DNA of 29,591 bases, from assembly GCA_002508425.1 (NCBI GenBank), contig DAKU01000110.1:1-29591 (forward strand), written 5' to 3'. Position 1 is the stretch's first letter. Every line of letters begins with the position of its first letter. The stretch comes from Methanosarcinaceae archaeon UBA470 (lineage in GTDB: Archaea > Halobacteriota > Methanosarcinia > Methanosarcinales > Methanosarcinaceae). Both the position numbers and the translations under genes were made by a program. A model generated the notes under the pieces. That model was given only the letters and a program-made list of their open reading frames with translations, was not told the DNA's origin and searched no databases. Shown piece after piece: positions 8,048 to 16,003 of this stretch.

Positions 8048-9985
8048 TTAACCATCTAACATTTCACGGCACCATAATTCGATTATCATCAGCATCCAAG
8101 GCTTTGTCCAACTCCCTTTACCCGAAAGAAAATCATCTTTGATTAACTGAACTTCTTTTTCATTAAATAATCCGCGGCTGCGAACTACGTTAGAAGAAAG
8201 GGTATCTTCCAATACGTCCCTGAGAGGTCCTCTTAACCATGCATCAAAAGGCATTCCAAAACCTCTTTTTGTCTGTAGATCCATACCGTTTGGTACTAAT
8301 CCATTCCCAATATCTATCAAAATCTTTTTTTGCCCCGTCTTGCGGTAGGTAATTTCAGCAGGATCGGGTAAAGTGTAAACCTCTTTTAGTTTAGTATGTA
8401 TAGGCAATGAAAATGCTAAATCAACAATTGCCGGATCTAAAAAAGGAACTCTTACTTCAAGAGAGTGTGCCATAGAAACCGCATCAATATCTCGAAGAAG
8501 CTGATTCTGGGTATAACCTCTGAGGCACAATGCAGATACTCTTTCGACTATGGATCCATTTGGAATTTCTTCTGGTAAATTAATACGATCCCACGTGCGT
8601 CCAAGCTGGGATAAACTTCTCATTTTTGGAGTGAGGGTTCTCGAAGCACCATGCACACCAAATATCTGATACCTGCTTACATAAAGTGAAATAAAGTTTG
8701 AATAATTTCTTAAGTGGCTGACAACCCTTCCAAATCGCCCAGGGATCAAACAATCAAAACCTGTTCTATTAGACAGTCGTGCAAGGAACTTCAGTGCACT
8801 GGATAACCAATGATGTTTTTCACTCCAATTGCATGCTGAAACCATATATCTAAACCAAGGGTAACCTGCAAATAACTCATCACCTCCAGTGCCAGAGATG
8901 GCAACAGTCACAGATCTACTTGCAGCCAATGAAACAAAATAGGAATTCACCCCATCGATTGAAGGCTGATCAAGGGATCTAACAATATGGTGAATCCTTT
9001 CACGGACCTCCCTGCCAGTTACTATTACATTGGTATGGTCAGTACCTATAAATTTAGCAACTCTTTCAGCATCGGAGGTTTCATCGATATGATTCCCCTC
9101 ATCTTCAAAACCTACTGAGAATGTTCTTATTTTATGCCCGCTGAGCTTTGACATTAGTGCAACTAAAAGTGAAGAATCAACTCCTCCACTCAGGAAAGCC
9201 CCGATAGGCACATCACTGACCATTTGCTTGCTGACACATTCTTCCATTGCAGATTTAGTTTCTGCCACAAGTTCTTCATAAGTTTTCTTCCTTAATCCTA
9301 CTTTTCTGTCAAGCCCTAATTTCCAGTATTGCTCTATTCGTTCTTTTCCATACTCAATAATCATATAATGGCCAGGTAGTAACATTTTTATTCCTGGAAT
9401 TATACTTTTTGGCTGTGGGATTGAACCAAACGCAAGTAAAAGGCCCAGAGCTTCGGGATCGATCTTTTTTTCTATCAAACCACTCGCCAACATTGACTTC
9501 ATTTCAGATGCAAATACAAAACCTGATTCAATGTTAGCATAAAGAAGGGGCTTTATTCCAAGGTGATCTCTTGCCAGCAGAAGTCTTTCATTCCCATGTC
9601 CCTTTCTCTTATCATATATTGCCAGCGCGAACATTCCTCGCATGCGTTTTAGAAAATCCTCTCCGTAATACTCGTACATACGTAGGACAACTTCAGTATC
9701 AGAATTTGAGTTGAATGAATAGCCATTCCTTTTAAGAACTTCACGTTCTTTTTGGAAATTATACGTTTCCCCGTTGTATACTATCCATACTGAGCGGTCA
9801 TCATTGCTCATGGGCTGATGTCCACTTTGGGTAATATCCATTATTGCCAATCTGGTCATTCCCAGTGCAATCCCTTCTTCCTGAAAGATGCCAGAATCAT
9901 CTGGTCCACGATGCTGTATGGCAGAGAGCATGGGTTCGATATTCTGTCTAGGGATATCTCCTAAAATCCCACAGATTCCACACAT
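8048..9985 (-). CDS. asnB: Asparagine synthase-like glutamine amidotransferase, probably amidates a glycan uronic acid
   Basis: A 645-residue AsnB-family protein. The N-terminal class II glutaminase domain begins M-CGICG, with Cys2 as the nucleophile, and continues through 'QHRGPDDSG', 'RLAIMD' and 'VYNGETYN'. The ATP-pyrophosphatase synthetase domain starts near residue 235, with the PP-loop SGGVDSS at 266-272 and 'AISGTGGDELFAGYPWF' and 'LEVRVPFLD' further on. It should take ammonia from Gln and attach it to an AMP-activated carboxylate. Its place in an operon with a UDP-HexNAc dehydrogenase and glycosyltransferases suggests that the target is a uronic acid (as inferred for WbpS-type genes), not free aspartate. 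ATG 9985 gives the required Met-Cys N-terminus, with a GGGAG site upstream. Confidence 0.86.
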   Translation of the reverse strand: MCGICGILGDIPRQNIEPMLSAIQHRGPDDSGIFQEEGIALGMTRLAIMDITQSGHQPMSNDDRSVWIVYNGETYNFQKEREVLKRNGYSFNSNSDTEVVLRMYEYYGEDFLKRMRGMFALAIYDKRKGHGNERLLLARDHLGIKPLLYANIESGFVFASEMKSMLASGLIEKKIDPEALGLLLAFGSIPQPKSIIPGIKMLLPGHYMIIEYGKERIEQYWKLGLDRKVGLRKKTYEELVAETKSAMEECVSKQMVSDVPIGAFLSGGVDSSLLVALMSKLSGHKIRTFSVGFEDEGNHIDETSDAERVAKFIGTDHTNVIVTGREVRERIHHIVRSLDQPSIDGVNSYFVSLAASRSVTVAISGTGGDELFAGYPWFRYMVSACNWSEKHHWLSSALKFLARLSNRTGFDCLIPGRFGRVVSHLRNYSNFISLYVSRYQIFGVHGASRTLTPKMRSLSQLGRTWDRINLPEEIPNGSIVERVSALCLRGYTQNQLLRDIDAVSMAHSLEVRVPFLDPAIVDLAFSLPIHTKLKEVYTLPDPAEITYRKTGQKKILIDIGNGLVPNGMDLQTKRGFGMPFDAWLRGPLRDVLEDTLSSNVVRSRGLFNEKEVQLIKDDFLSGKGSWTKPWMLMIIELWCREMLDG

Positions 9986-10021
9986 TAAATATTTACTCCC
10001 TCATATTTTCCAATTTTATTT

Positions 10022-11008
10022 TCATATTCTTTCATTCGTTGATTTTCTCGCTCGTGCTTCTACTCCATTACCAGCATAAGTAGTCTCTACATCGACCATT
10101 CCACATTTATGTAAATGTTTACTTACCTCCTCAGAACTACGTAAATGTTTGTAATAATCTGTGAGCGTGTCGTGTGTGTCAAGAGTAGCCCATGTTTTTA
10201 ATAACTCCGGTCCAAGTTCAGGGTATGCATCTTGATAATCAACAATAGGAGATAAATGGAGAAATATCGGACGTATCTTCTTTATAAAAAAGAGAGTTTT
10301 ATGTTTCCATAATATTTTGTGGATGGGCCATAACATTGTAGCGAGCATTTTGCAAAATTTGAGCGAAAAAGTTGTAGGCATTCTTATGAGAAACAAACGT
10401 ATAATTTTACGAATGGGTGTAGTAGAATAGCCATAAGTGTAATGATCAATTATAAGCAAGCCACCAGGTTTGACTTGAGAACATAATGCAGTAATTGTTT
10501 GTTCAGGATTAGGTGTATGCTGAATTACTCCAATACAAATTACAATATCAAATTGTTCTGGTTTAACAGGAAACTTCAAAATATCTGCTTGGCAGACAAA
10601 ATAATCCGGATATTTATTGCAGTTCTTATAGTTTGCTTCAACTGCTGAGGATATATCGGTTGCAAATACATCAGAACCAACTTCAAGCAATATTTCAGTA
10701 AACCGACCGGCACCACAGCCGACTTCAAGAACTTGTTTTCCTTTAAGTATATCAAGGGATCCCCCCATCAAACGTTTTAGGCGAGTCTTTGAAATCGGAA
10801 GGCCGGTAAATGAATCTAATTGGGTTTTTTGATATTCGTTCCATTGCAGACCAAAAGAGGAAGCATAATTGTCCATAGAAACAAAACGAGGAATTTCATT
10901 TATAATTGAGAAAGAACAGCCTCCTGGGCAGAGATATTTTTCCTGAGATTGATCCAATTTTATGTTTGATTTATGGACAGGGCAACATAATAATTCTAAA
11001 AACTTCAC
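10022..11008 (-). CDS. SAM-dependent methyltransferase with N-terminal zinc ribbon
   Basis: A 328-residue protein. Residues 1-40 look like a Trm112-type zinc ribbon with C8, C9, H12, C27 and C31 (CPGGC), followed by 'INEIPRFV'. A class I methyltransferase core follows: motif I 'VLEVGCGAGRFTE' (93-105), 'VFATDIS' for the ribose-binding acid, 'DIVICIGVIQHTP' for motif IV and 'LVKPGGLLIIDHY'-like motif VI. Proteins of this layout are common next to glycosyltransferases in archaeal and bacterial glycan loci. The start is GTG 11008, backed by a full AAGGTGATT ribosome site (complement of 11015-11023) six bases upstream. It is the first gene of the minus-strand operon that ends at 4420. Target unknown; probably a sugar or sugar lipid. 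Confidence 0.83.
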   Translation of the reverse strand: MKFLELLCCPVHKSNIKLDQSQEKYLCPGGCSFSIINEIPRFVSMDNYASSFGLQWNEYQKTQLDSFTGLPISKTRLKRLMGGSLDILKGKQVLEVGCGAGRFTEILLEVGSDVFATDISSAVEANYKNCNKYPDYFVCQADILKFPVKPEQFDIVICIGVIQHTPNPEQTITALCSQVKPGGLLIIDHYTYGYSTTPIRKIIRLFLIRMPTTFSLKFCKMLATMLWPIHKILWKHKTLFFIKKIRPIFLHLSPIVDYQDAYPELGPELLKTWATLDTHDTLTDYYKHLRSSEEVSKHLHKCGMVDVETTYAGNGVEARARKSTNERI

Positions 11009-11014
11009 GATTCA

Positions 11015-11023
11015 AATCACCTT
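11015..11023 (-). promoter_or_regulatory. Strong ribosome binding site deciding a GTG start
   Basis: The complement reads AAGGTGATT, a nearly complete match to the archaeal 16S 3' end complement (GGAGGTGATC), six bases before GTG 11008. It fixes the start of the zinc-ribbon methyltransferase although no ATG is present there. Confidence 0.7.
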
Positions 11024-11142
11024 ATTTTTAAAATATGCTATTAGATGGTTCGTTTTCTTTGTGCAGAAAACAATTAGGTTAGATAACGATTGATTGTAAG
11101 AATTGGATAATTTGAAGATATTCACTCAGTTTTATGCATATC

Positions 11143-11152
11143 CTATATATAA
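11143..11152 (-). promoter_or_regulatory. Probable archaeal TATA box for the 11008-to-4420 operon
   Basis: On the minus strand TTATATATAG is preceded by a purine-rich GTGAAAA that resembles a BRE. A transcript starting about 25 bases further would have a leader of about 110 bases before GTG 11008. The 263-base gap (11009-11271) holds this element and a short hairpin nearer the flippase gene, and no convincing gene. Confidence 0.45.
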
Positions 11153-11203
11153 TTTTCACAAACAAGGATTTCGATAAACTGCTGATTTTAGCTGATTGCT
11201 TAT

Positions 11204-11220
11204 AACCCGATATTTGGGTT
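11204..11220 (-). terminator. Short hairpin after the flippase gene
   Basis: AACCC (11204-11208) and GGGTT (11216-11220) pair around a 7-base loop, about 50 bases beyond the flippase stop and upstream of the next operon's TATA box. The position suits a transcript end. The stem is short and not followed by a T-run on the minus strand, so this is weak. Confidence 0.22.
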
Positions 11221-11271
11221 TCTGCTTTTTCGAATGCTCTGTTAGTATTGTATAGACTTACAACCAGTTCG

Positions 11272-12735
11272 TCACATTACATTTATTTGCATCATAATAT
11301 TCTTCAACTCTTCATATATCTTCCTGTCATATTTCAATATTGAAAGAGAATATACTATAAATCCCAAAACAGTTGGGAACAGTACCAATAATAAACTGGA
11401 TAACGGTACGCATAATCGGTATCCTCCAACAAATAAGAGCATAATAAAAGATGCTTTTAAGATGCTCATTAAGCTATCCTTCTCTATAACAATCTTCATT
11501 ATTTTTGATAAAAAGAATAATGTCAGAATAGTGTTTATTCCCATAGTAACAAATGTAGCTATTGCCGCACCAGCAATTCCTATCGAAGCTATCAAGAAGG
11601 CATTCAATGCAATATTTGCGACAACCGCAACCAATGTGGCTTTAAATAGATCTTTGAGCTGGTCCAGTGCAATTAGATATGTAGACAATAAATAGTAAAA
11701 AATATTTAGTATTTGTACGAGAAACAATATCACCATTGTCACATAACCTCGTGAAACATCTTCCCCATAAATATAATACAGCAATTTGTCCCCCAACAAA
11801 AATCCTCCTACAAACATTGGGATGGCCAATATCAGAGAATATGTAAGTGCGCGAGAGAGAGAAATCTCTATAAGGTTCTTTTCTCCTGTTTTCCCCCATC
11901 GACTGATCCTTGGCAATAATGTTGAACGAAAAGCTGTCATTGTAAATGCTGCCAATGATGTAAACTGTAATACCAGGCGGTATACTCCAACATCTGAATC
12001 ATTTAAATAATAGCCAATCATGACAGTATCAGAAGTTGAAAATACTACCATTCCGCTTGAAATCAAAAAGATCCACATTGAAAATGTTGATAAACTTTTG
12101 ATATGTTTCCAGCCAAAACTCACCAGCCGTAAATCAAAAAAACGTAGTTGTACCATGGCTGCTATAAACATCGCCACTACAAAACCGCCCGCAAGACCGG
12201 CAACACCAAAACCTAGATAAATCGCAACTACCTGAATAACAATACGCAAAAAGTTATTTGCAAAGTTTCCGGTTGCATGTATCCCTACTTTGCCGCATCC
12301 TTGCAGGCCAAATGAAACAGCTCCGAATAATACTGCTACAAACAGTGATAGTAAAAGCCAGATGTAAGTGTCAGCATCGTTGAGATTAATAAAATAACTA
12401 CGGAATACAACAAGCATCATTACGACCAGTATCACAAACAGTAATCGAAGGACAACAAAAGCACTGAAATATTCATCCTGATCCTCTCCTTCGCTTATTC
12501 GTTTAATCGCTGCTCCCGCAAACCCTCCATCGGTTACCATGCCCACGATGCTAAAATATGCAAGAAACAAGAAGTATTGGCCCAAAACACTCGTACCTAC
12601 TGTACGTACAAAATATATGTTACTTAAAAAACCAATGGCTGTGAGTGCAATCTGCCAGATAAATGAGATTAGACTCTGGCGTTGAACTGCACCTATACTC
12701 ATGATGCGCGATAAGAAATTATTAAATTTGGACAT
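11272..12735 (-). CDS. wzx: Oligosaccharide/polysaccharide flippase, Wzx/MATE-like (PST family)
   Basis: A 487-residue, very hydrophobic protein with roughly 12-14 predicted membrane segments. It has the N-terminal 'LISFIWQIALTAIGFLSNIYFVRTVGTSVLGQYFLFLAYFSI' pattern typical of the polysaccharide-transporter branch of the MOP superfamily. The first helices are followed by 'DGGFAGAAIKRISEGEDQDEY', also common in archaeal Wzx-like proteins. It is expected to flip a polyprenyl-linked glycan across the cytoplasmic membrane. It stands alone between the minus-strand operon and the divergent region, with its own TATA box about 45 bases upstream of ATG 12735. No clear ribosome site is seen before the ATG, so a short or absent leader is possible. 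Substrate specificity cannot be read. Confidence 0.9.
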   Translation of the reverse strand: MSKFNNFLSRIMSIGAVQRQSLISFIWQIALTAIGFLSNIYFVRTVGTSVLGQYFLFLAYFSIVGMVTDGGFAGAAIKRISEGEDQDEYFSAFVVLRLLFVILVVMMLVVFRSYFINLNDADTYIWLLLSLFVAVLFGAVSFGLQGCGKVGIHATGNFANNFLRIVIQVVAIYLGFGVAGLAGGFVVAMFIAAMVQLRFFDLRLVSFGWKHIKSLSTFSMWIFLISSGMVVFSTSDTVMIGYYLNDSDVGVYRLVLQFTSLAAFTMTAFRSTLLPRISRWGKTGEKNLIEISLSRALTYSLILAIPMFVGGFLLGDKLLYYIYGEDVSRGYVTMVILFLVQILNIFYYLLSTYLIALDQLKDLFKATLVAVVANIALNAFLIASIGIAGAAIATFVTMGINTILTLFFLSKIMKIVIEKDSLMSILKASFIMLLFVGGYRLCVPLSSLLLVLFPTVLGFIVYSLSILKYDRKIYEELKNIMMQINVM

Positions 12736-12773
12736 GTTTATGCTGTAACGGAAATTTGTGAGGCATAGAGAGG

Positions 12774-12788
12774 AATATATTATTTAAA
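12774..12788 (-). promoter_or_regulatory. Probable TATA box of the flippase gene
   Basis: The minus strand reads TTTAAATAATATATT, about 45 bases before ATG 12735. A start site about 25 bases downstream would leave a leader of under 25 bases. Confidence 0.45.
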
Positions 12789-12878
12789 GAGTGATATCTA
12801 CAGGTCAAATTAGATACAAGCATAATATAAAAGCATCACCTTGTTCTCCCCAAGTTTGTCCCTAATATTTTGTCAACT

Positions 12879-13049
12879 TTATTTGTGTTCATATTCATTT
12901 AAGTCCTTATAGAAATATGAAACAATAGATCTCATAATCAAAATGTCCTCCATGTTCATTTTATTTATAAGTTCACGTCTAGTTTTGTAGATGATAAACT
13001 TTAATTCAATTTCGAGCAAGTTTTCAAAGTTACGAGAGAACTTCTTCAC
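12879..13049 (-). CDS. Possible small protein of 56 residues, function unknown
   Basis: On the minus strand GTG 13049 opens a 56-codon frame ending at TAA 12881-12879. The protein is charged and helix-prone (VKKFSRNFENLLEIELKF... then ..RRELINKMNMED.. and ..SYFYKDLNEYEHK). It has amphipathic Leu/Ile spacing, many Glu/Lys and no low-complexity run, which looks more like a real protein than chance translation of an AT-rich spacer. It has no ribosome site. However a TATA-like stretch at 13072-13087 lies about 25-35 bases upstream, so the transcript could begin at or near the GTG (leaderless). It fills most of the 399-base gap between the flippase and the GT2 gene. I recognise no family. It could also be the decayed end of an older gene. 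Confidence 0.4.
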   Translation of the reverse strand: MKKFSRNFENLLEIELKFIIYKTRRELINKMNMEDILIMRSIVSYFYKDLNEYEHK

Positions 13050-13071
13050 ATTGCTATTGAATCGGCATTAT

Positions 13072-13087
13072 CTATATATTATATAAC
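13072..13087. promoter_or_regulatory. TATA-rich element, usable in both directions
   Basis: CTATATATTATATAA reads as a TATA box on the plus strand for the operon starting at ATG 13135 (predicted start site near 13105) and, reversed, on the minus strand for the possible small gene starting at 13049. Confidence 0.45.
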
Positions 13088-13134
13088 TGACTATACGTTG
13101 TGCGTAGCTTCTTTGATCTACATTAATCCCTGAA

Positions 13135-14271
13135 ATGATGCACATGAGCTTACTAACCATAGCTGTTCTTTTGACGATAATTCCAGCTAGTGTTTATTTG
13201 ATCTATCTCGTGGGAGCTTTTACAACAAAAAATCCGCAGGTAAAGAAGCTTGAATCGTTGCCTGTGGTCAGTGTGGTGATTCCTGCTTACAATGAAGAGT
13301 CTGGAATAGCCGATCGCATAAACAATCTTGCTTCTGTGTATCCTGTTGAGAAACTTGAAATTATAGTTTCTAATGACGGTTCACAGGACAGGACAGAAGA
13401 AGTAGCAAAAGCTGCTCTTCTGCAGCATTCCATAAAAGGAAAGGTAATTACCCATGAAAGAAGTGGGGTCAACAAAGCCATCAATCGGGGAATAGATAAT
13501 TCCAGCAATGAGCTCGTGGTTATAACTGGAGCTGATGGCCTTTTTGATGAGAATACTATCCCTGACCTTCTGTCGGTACTCCTTAGCAGTGATGACATTG
13601 GTGCAGTTTCAGGCGATCTGATACCAGTAGCAAAAGGAGAATCCGTGTTCTCAAATTCTGAATCAGCTTACAGGTCCATATATGGAAGGATGTGTATCTG
13701 GGAAAGCAAGATACATTCAACTTTCTGTTTTAACGGTCCGGTTGTTGCATTCAAAAAGGAGGCTTCTTCTTCCCTGAACACCCGCAGAGGTGCAGATGAT
13801 GCAAGTATGGCATTGTCGGTAATAAAAAAAGGATACAGATGTCAATACGTACCATCTGCTAAGTTTTATGAATACGTCCCTGACAAATTCTATGAACAGC
13901 GCAGGCAAAAGATACGCCGGGCCACAAGGCTTCTGGAAGCCACTTTTGTCAACAGGGATGCGCTTTCTCCCAAGTTCGGAAAGTTCGGAACCTTTGTTTT
14001 TCCCCTAAGGATGCTCCTTTTCTTTGTAGTGCCTACAATATTCTTTTTATCACTTCTTGCCTGGTTTTTCTATTTTGCTTCTTTGAATATAGTGTATTCA
14101 GTAATTTTTGTGTTAGCGATATTTGCGCTCATATTTATAGGTGGAGTAGTACCAAATGTATTCTCTTCCTTTATTATCTACCAGAGCTATCTATTCCTTG
14201 GTTTCTTCAATATGCTAAGGGATGTACACATCTGGGAGCCAACTGAAAGAGTAAAGATCACCAATAAATGA
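13135..14271 (+). CDS. Membrane-anchored glycosyltransferase family 2
   Basis: A 378-residue GT2. One N-terminal membrane helix (residues 5-28) precedes the GT-A domain: 'VVSVVIPAYNEE' (44-55), 'IIVSNDGSQDRT' (DGS 81-83), 'KAINRGID', the metal-site region 'ITGADGLFDE' (130-139), 'GPVVAFKKEA', 'RRGADDAS' with the acidic pair 221-222, and Q255RRQKIRRA in the place of the QxxRW motif. Two or more C-terminal helices (292-360) complete a processive-synthase-like layout. It may extend a polyprenyl-linked glycan or a polymer. It leads the operon that continues with WbpD/E/B-like enzymes, so it may use the diamino-uronic donor they make. ATG 13135 or 13138 or 13144 are all possible; none has a clear ribosome site. 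It overlaps the next gene by 4 bases. Confidence 0.86.
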   Translation: MMHMSLLTIAVLLTIIPASVYLIYLVGAFTTKNPQVKKLESLPVVSVVIPAYNEESGIADRINNLASVYPVEKLEIIVSNDGSQDRTEEVAKAALLQHSIKGKVITHERSGVNKAINRGIDNSSNELVVITGADGLFDENTIPDLLSVLLSSDDIGAVSGDLIPVAKGESVFSNSESAYRSIYGRMCIWESKIHSTFCFNGPVVAFKKEASSSLNTRRGADDASMALSVIKKGYRCQYVPSAKFYEYVPDKFYEQRRQKIRRATRLLEATFVNRDALSPKFGKFGTFVFPLRMLLFFVVPTIFFLSLLAWFFYFASLNIVYSVIFVLAIFALIFIGGVVPNVFSSFIIYQSYLFLGFFNMLRDVHIWEPTERVKITNK

Positions 14272-14897
14272 CCATTATGCAGAACAATAAAGCGATAATT
14301 GGAAAAAACTCTAATGTACAGGCTTTCGTAGAAATAGGAATTTATCCATCTGAGGGTCCAGAAACAATAATTGGTGACGATGCGACCATACGCTCGCATT
14401 CTGTCATCTACGGTGGGAACAAGGTCGGTGATAATTTTCAGACAGGACATGGTGTGCTTATTCGTGAAGGAAATATTATTGGTAACAATGTAAGCATAGG
14501 TTCTCATTCTGTGATCGAACGTGAGAATCACATCGGCAACAATGTAAGGATCCACTCCAATTGTTTTATTCCGGAATTTGTGATCATTGAAGATAATGTA
14601 TGGATAGGTCCTTCTACTACGATCTTAAATGTTCTTCATCCCCCCTGTCCTCGTTTTGAGGATTGTGCTAAGAATGTCACATTGAAAAGAGGTGTGAAGA
14701 TAGGTGGCAATGTAACAATTGGCCCAAGAGTAACCATTGGGGAAAACTCTTTGATAGGCATGGGATCGGTTGTCACAAAAAATATACCTCCTAATGTACT
14801 TGCTTATGGGAACCCAGCCCGTGTTATTTGTACAATTGATGAAATGAAATGTGAAGTTGGCTACTTCATAAGGCCTTATGAATGGTTGAAAGAGTGA
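14268..14897 (+). CDS. wbpD: Left-handed beta-helix N-acetyltransferase, WbpD-like
   Basis: A 209-residue hexapeptide-repeat acyltransferase. Repeats run from about residue 10 to 180: 'IIGKNSNV', 'IIGDDATIRSHSVIYGGNKVGDNF', 'IIGNNVSIGSHSVIERENHIGNNVRIHSNCFI', 'VIIEDNVWIGPSTTI', 'KIGGNVTIGPRVTIGENSLIGMGSVVTKNI', closing with 'AYGNPARVI'. Enzymes of this type acetylate an amino group of a UDP-sugar. The two following genes encode WbpE- and WbpB-like partners, so the likely reaction is acetyl-CoA-dependent N-acetylation of UDP-GlcNAc(3NH2)A. ATG 14268 overlaps the GT2 stop as ATGA, and Met4 (14277) is an alternative. Serine O-acetyltransferase-like or sialic-acid O-acetyltransferase activity is less likely in this neighbourhood. 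Confidence 0.84.
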   Translation: MTIMQNNKAIIGKNSNVQAFVEIGIYPSEGPETIIGDDATIRSHSVIYGGNKVGDNFQTGHGVLIREGNIIGNNVSIGSHSVIERENHIGNNVRIHSNCFIPEFVIIEDNVWIGPSTTILNVLHPPCPRFEDCAKNVTLKRGVKIGGNVTIGPRVTIGENSLIGMGSVVTKNIPPNVLAYGNPARVICTIDEMKCEVGYFIRPYEWLKE

Positions 14898-14917
14898 TAG
14901 GAACCTATCTAAAAAAA

Positions 14918-14921
14918 GGAG
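14918..14921 (+). promoter_or_regulatory. Ribosome binding site supporting a TTG start
   Basis: AAAAGGAG ends 8 bases before TTG 14930. No comparable site precedes the in-frame ATG 14882 or GTG 14894, which lie inside the upstream gene. Confidence 0.55.
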
Positions 14922-14929
14922 TTGAGATT

Positions 14930-16003
14930 TTGCAGGTTAATTTAAGTGAAATGTACATTGATGACGAGATAAAAAAAGCTGTTAATACTGTTCTTGACAG
15001 CGGCCAGTATGTAAAAGGGAAGAACTTGACAGCTTTTGAGGCAGAATTTTCCGCATATTGCAACTCCAAATATGCTATCGGCGTAAATTCCGGAACATCA
15101 GCCATGCTTTTAACGATGATGGCTCTTGGGGTTGGCAGAGGAGACGAAGTTATAGTTCCATCTCACACCTTCATTGCTACGGCAAGCCCTGCAAAGTTCT
15201 TGGGCGCCACTCCTGTATATGTTGATATAGATCCTGTAAACTACAATCTTGACCCTGCAAAGCTTGAGGAAGCTATCACTCCAAATACGAAGGCTATAAT
15301 TCCGGTTCATCTTTATGGGCATCCTGCTGATATGGATCCTATCATGAAGATAGCAAAAGAGCACGGAGTATATGTTGTTGAAGATGCCTGTCAGGCACAT
15401 GGTGCAGAGTACAAGGGGAAGAGAACAGGTTCTATTGGTGATTTCTCTGTCTTCAGTTTCTTCCCATCCAAGAATATGACCGTTGCAGGCGATGGTGGTA
15501 TGGTTCTCACAGACGACAAGGAGATCGCTCATAAGATGTCAATGTTGAGGGACCATGGCCGTACTGATAAATACCTGCATGAATTATTGGGTCTTAATCT
15601 CAGGATGAGTGAAATCTCTGCTGCAATTGGCAGGCAGCAATTAAAGCACCTTCCACAATGGGTTGAAAGAAGGCGGCAAATCGCTTCTATGTACAATGAT
15701 CTGCTGGAAGATGCGGTCACTGTTCCCCGGGAAGCAGATTGGGCGAAGCATGCTTATTATGTTTATACTCTGCAGACGCCTAACAGGGATTCTCTGCGTG
15801 AATATCTACATACTAAAGGCATAAGTACAGGAATTTACTACCCGGTGCCTGTCCACAGGCAGCCGTGTATGGAAGCTCATGATGTGGATCTTCCTGTAAC
15901 AGATGCATGTGTAAAGAAAATTCTCTCTATACCGATGCATCCTAAACTTACGGATGAACAGGTCAACTACATTGCTGACAATATCAAGAGGGGGTTAAAA
16001 TGA
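14930..16003 (+). CDS. wbpE: PLP-dependent sugar aminotransferase, DegT/DnrJ/EryC1 family, WbpE-like
   Basis: A 357-residue PLP aminotransferase. 'NSGTSAMLLTMMALGVGRGDEVIVPSHTFIATA', 'PVYVDIDPVNYNLDP', 'AIIPVHLYGHPADMD' and 'VVEDACQAHGAEYKGKRTG' are followed by 'FFPSKNMTVAGDGG', which contains the lysine for the internal aldimine, and 'RDHGRTDKY'. It should transaminate the 3-keto UDP-GlcNAcA made by the WbpB-like partner, with glutamate as donor. I chose the TTG at 14930 because GGAG (14918-14921) lies 8 bases before it and the protein then begins like its relatives (MQVNLSEMY). ATG 14882 would add 16 residues unlike the family and overlap wbpD. The next gene overlaps its stop by 4 bases. 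Confidence 0.85.
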   Translation: MQVNLSEMYIDDEIKKAVNTVLDSGQYVKGKNLTAFEAEFSAYCNSKYAIGVNSGTSAMLLTMMALGVGRGDEVIVPSHTFIATASPAKFLGATPVYVDIDPVNYNLDPAKLEEAITPNTKAIIPVHLYGHPADMDPIMKIAKEHGVYVVEDACQAHGAEYKGKRTGSIGDFSVFSFFPSKNMTVAGDGGMVLTDDKEIAHKMSMLRDHGRTDKYLHELLGLNLRMSEISAAIGRQQLKHLPQWVERRRQIASMYNDLLEDAVTVPREADWAKHAYYVYTLQTPNRDSLREYLHTKGISTGIYYPVPVHRQPCMEAHDVDLPVTDACVKKILSIPMHPKLTDEQVNYIADNIKRGLK

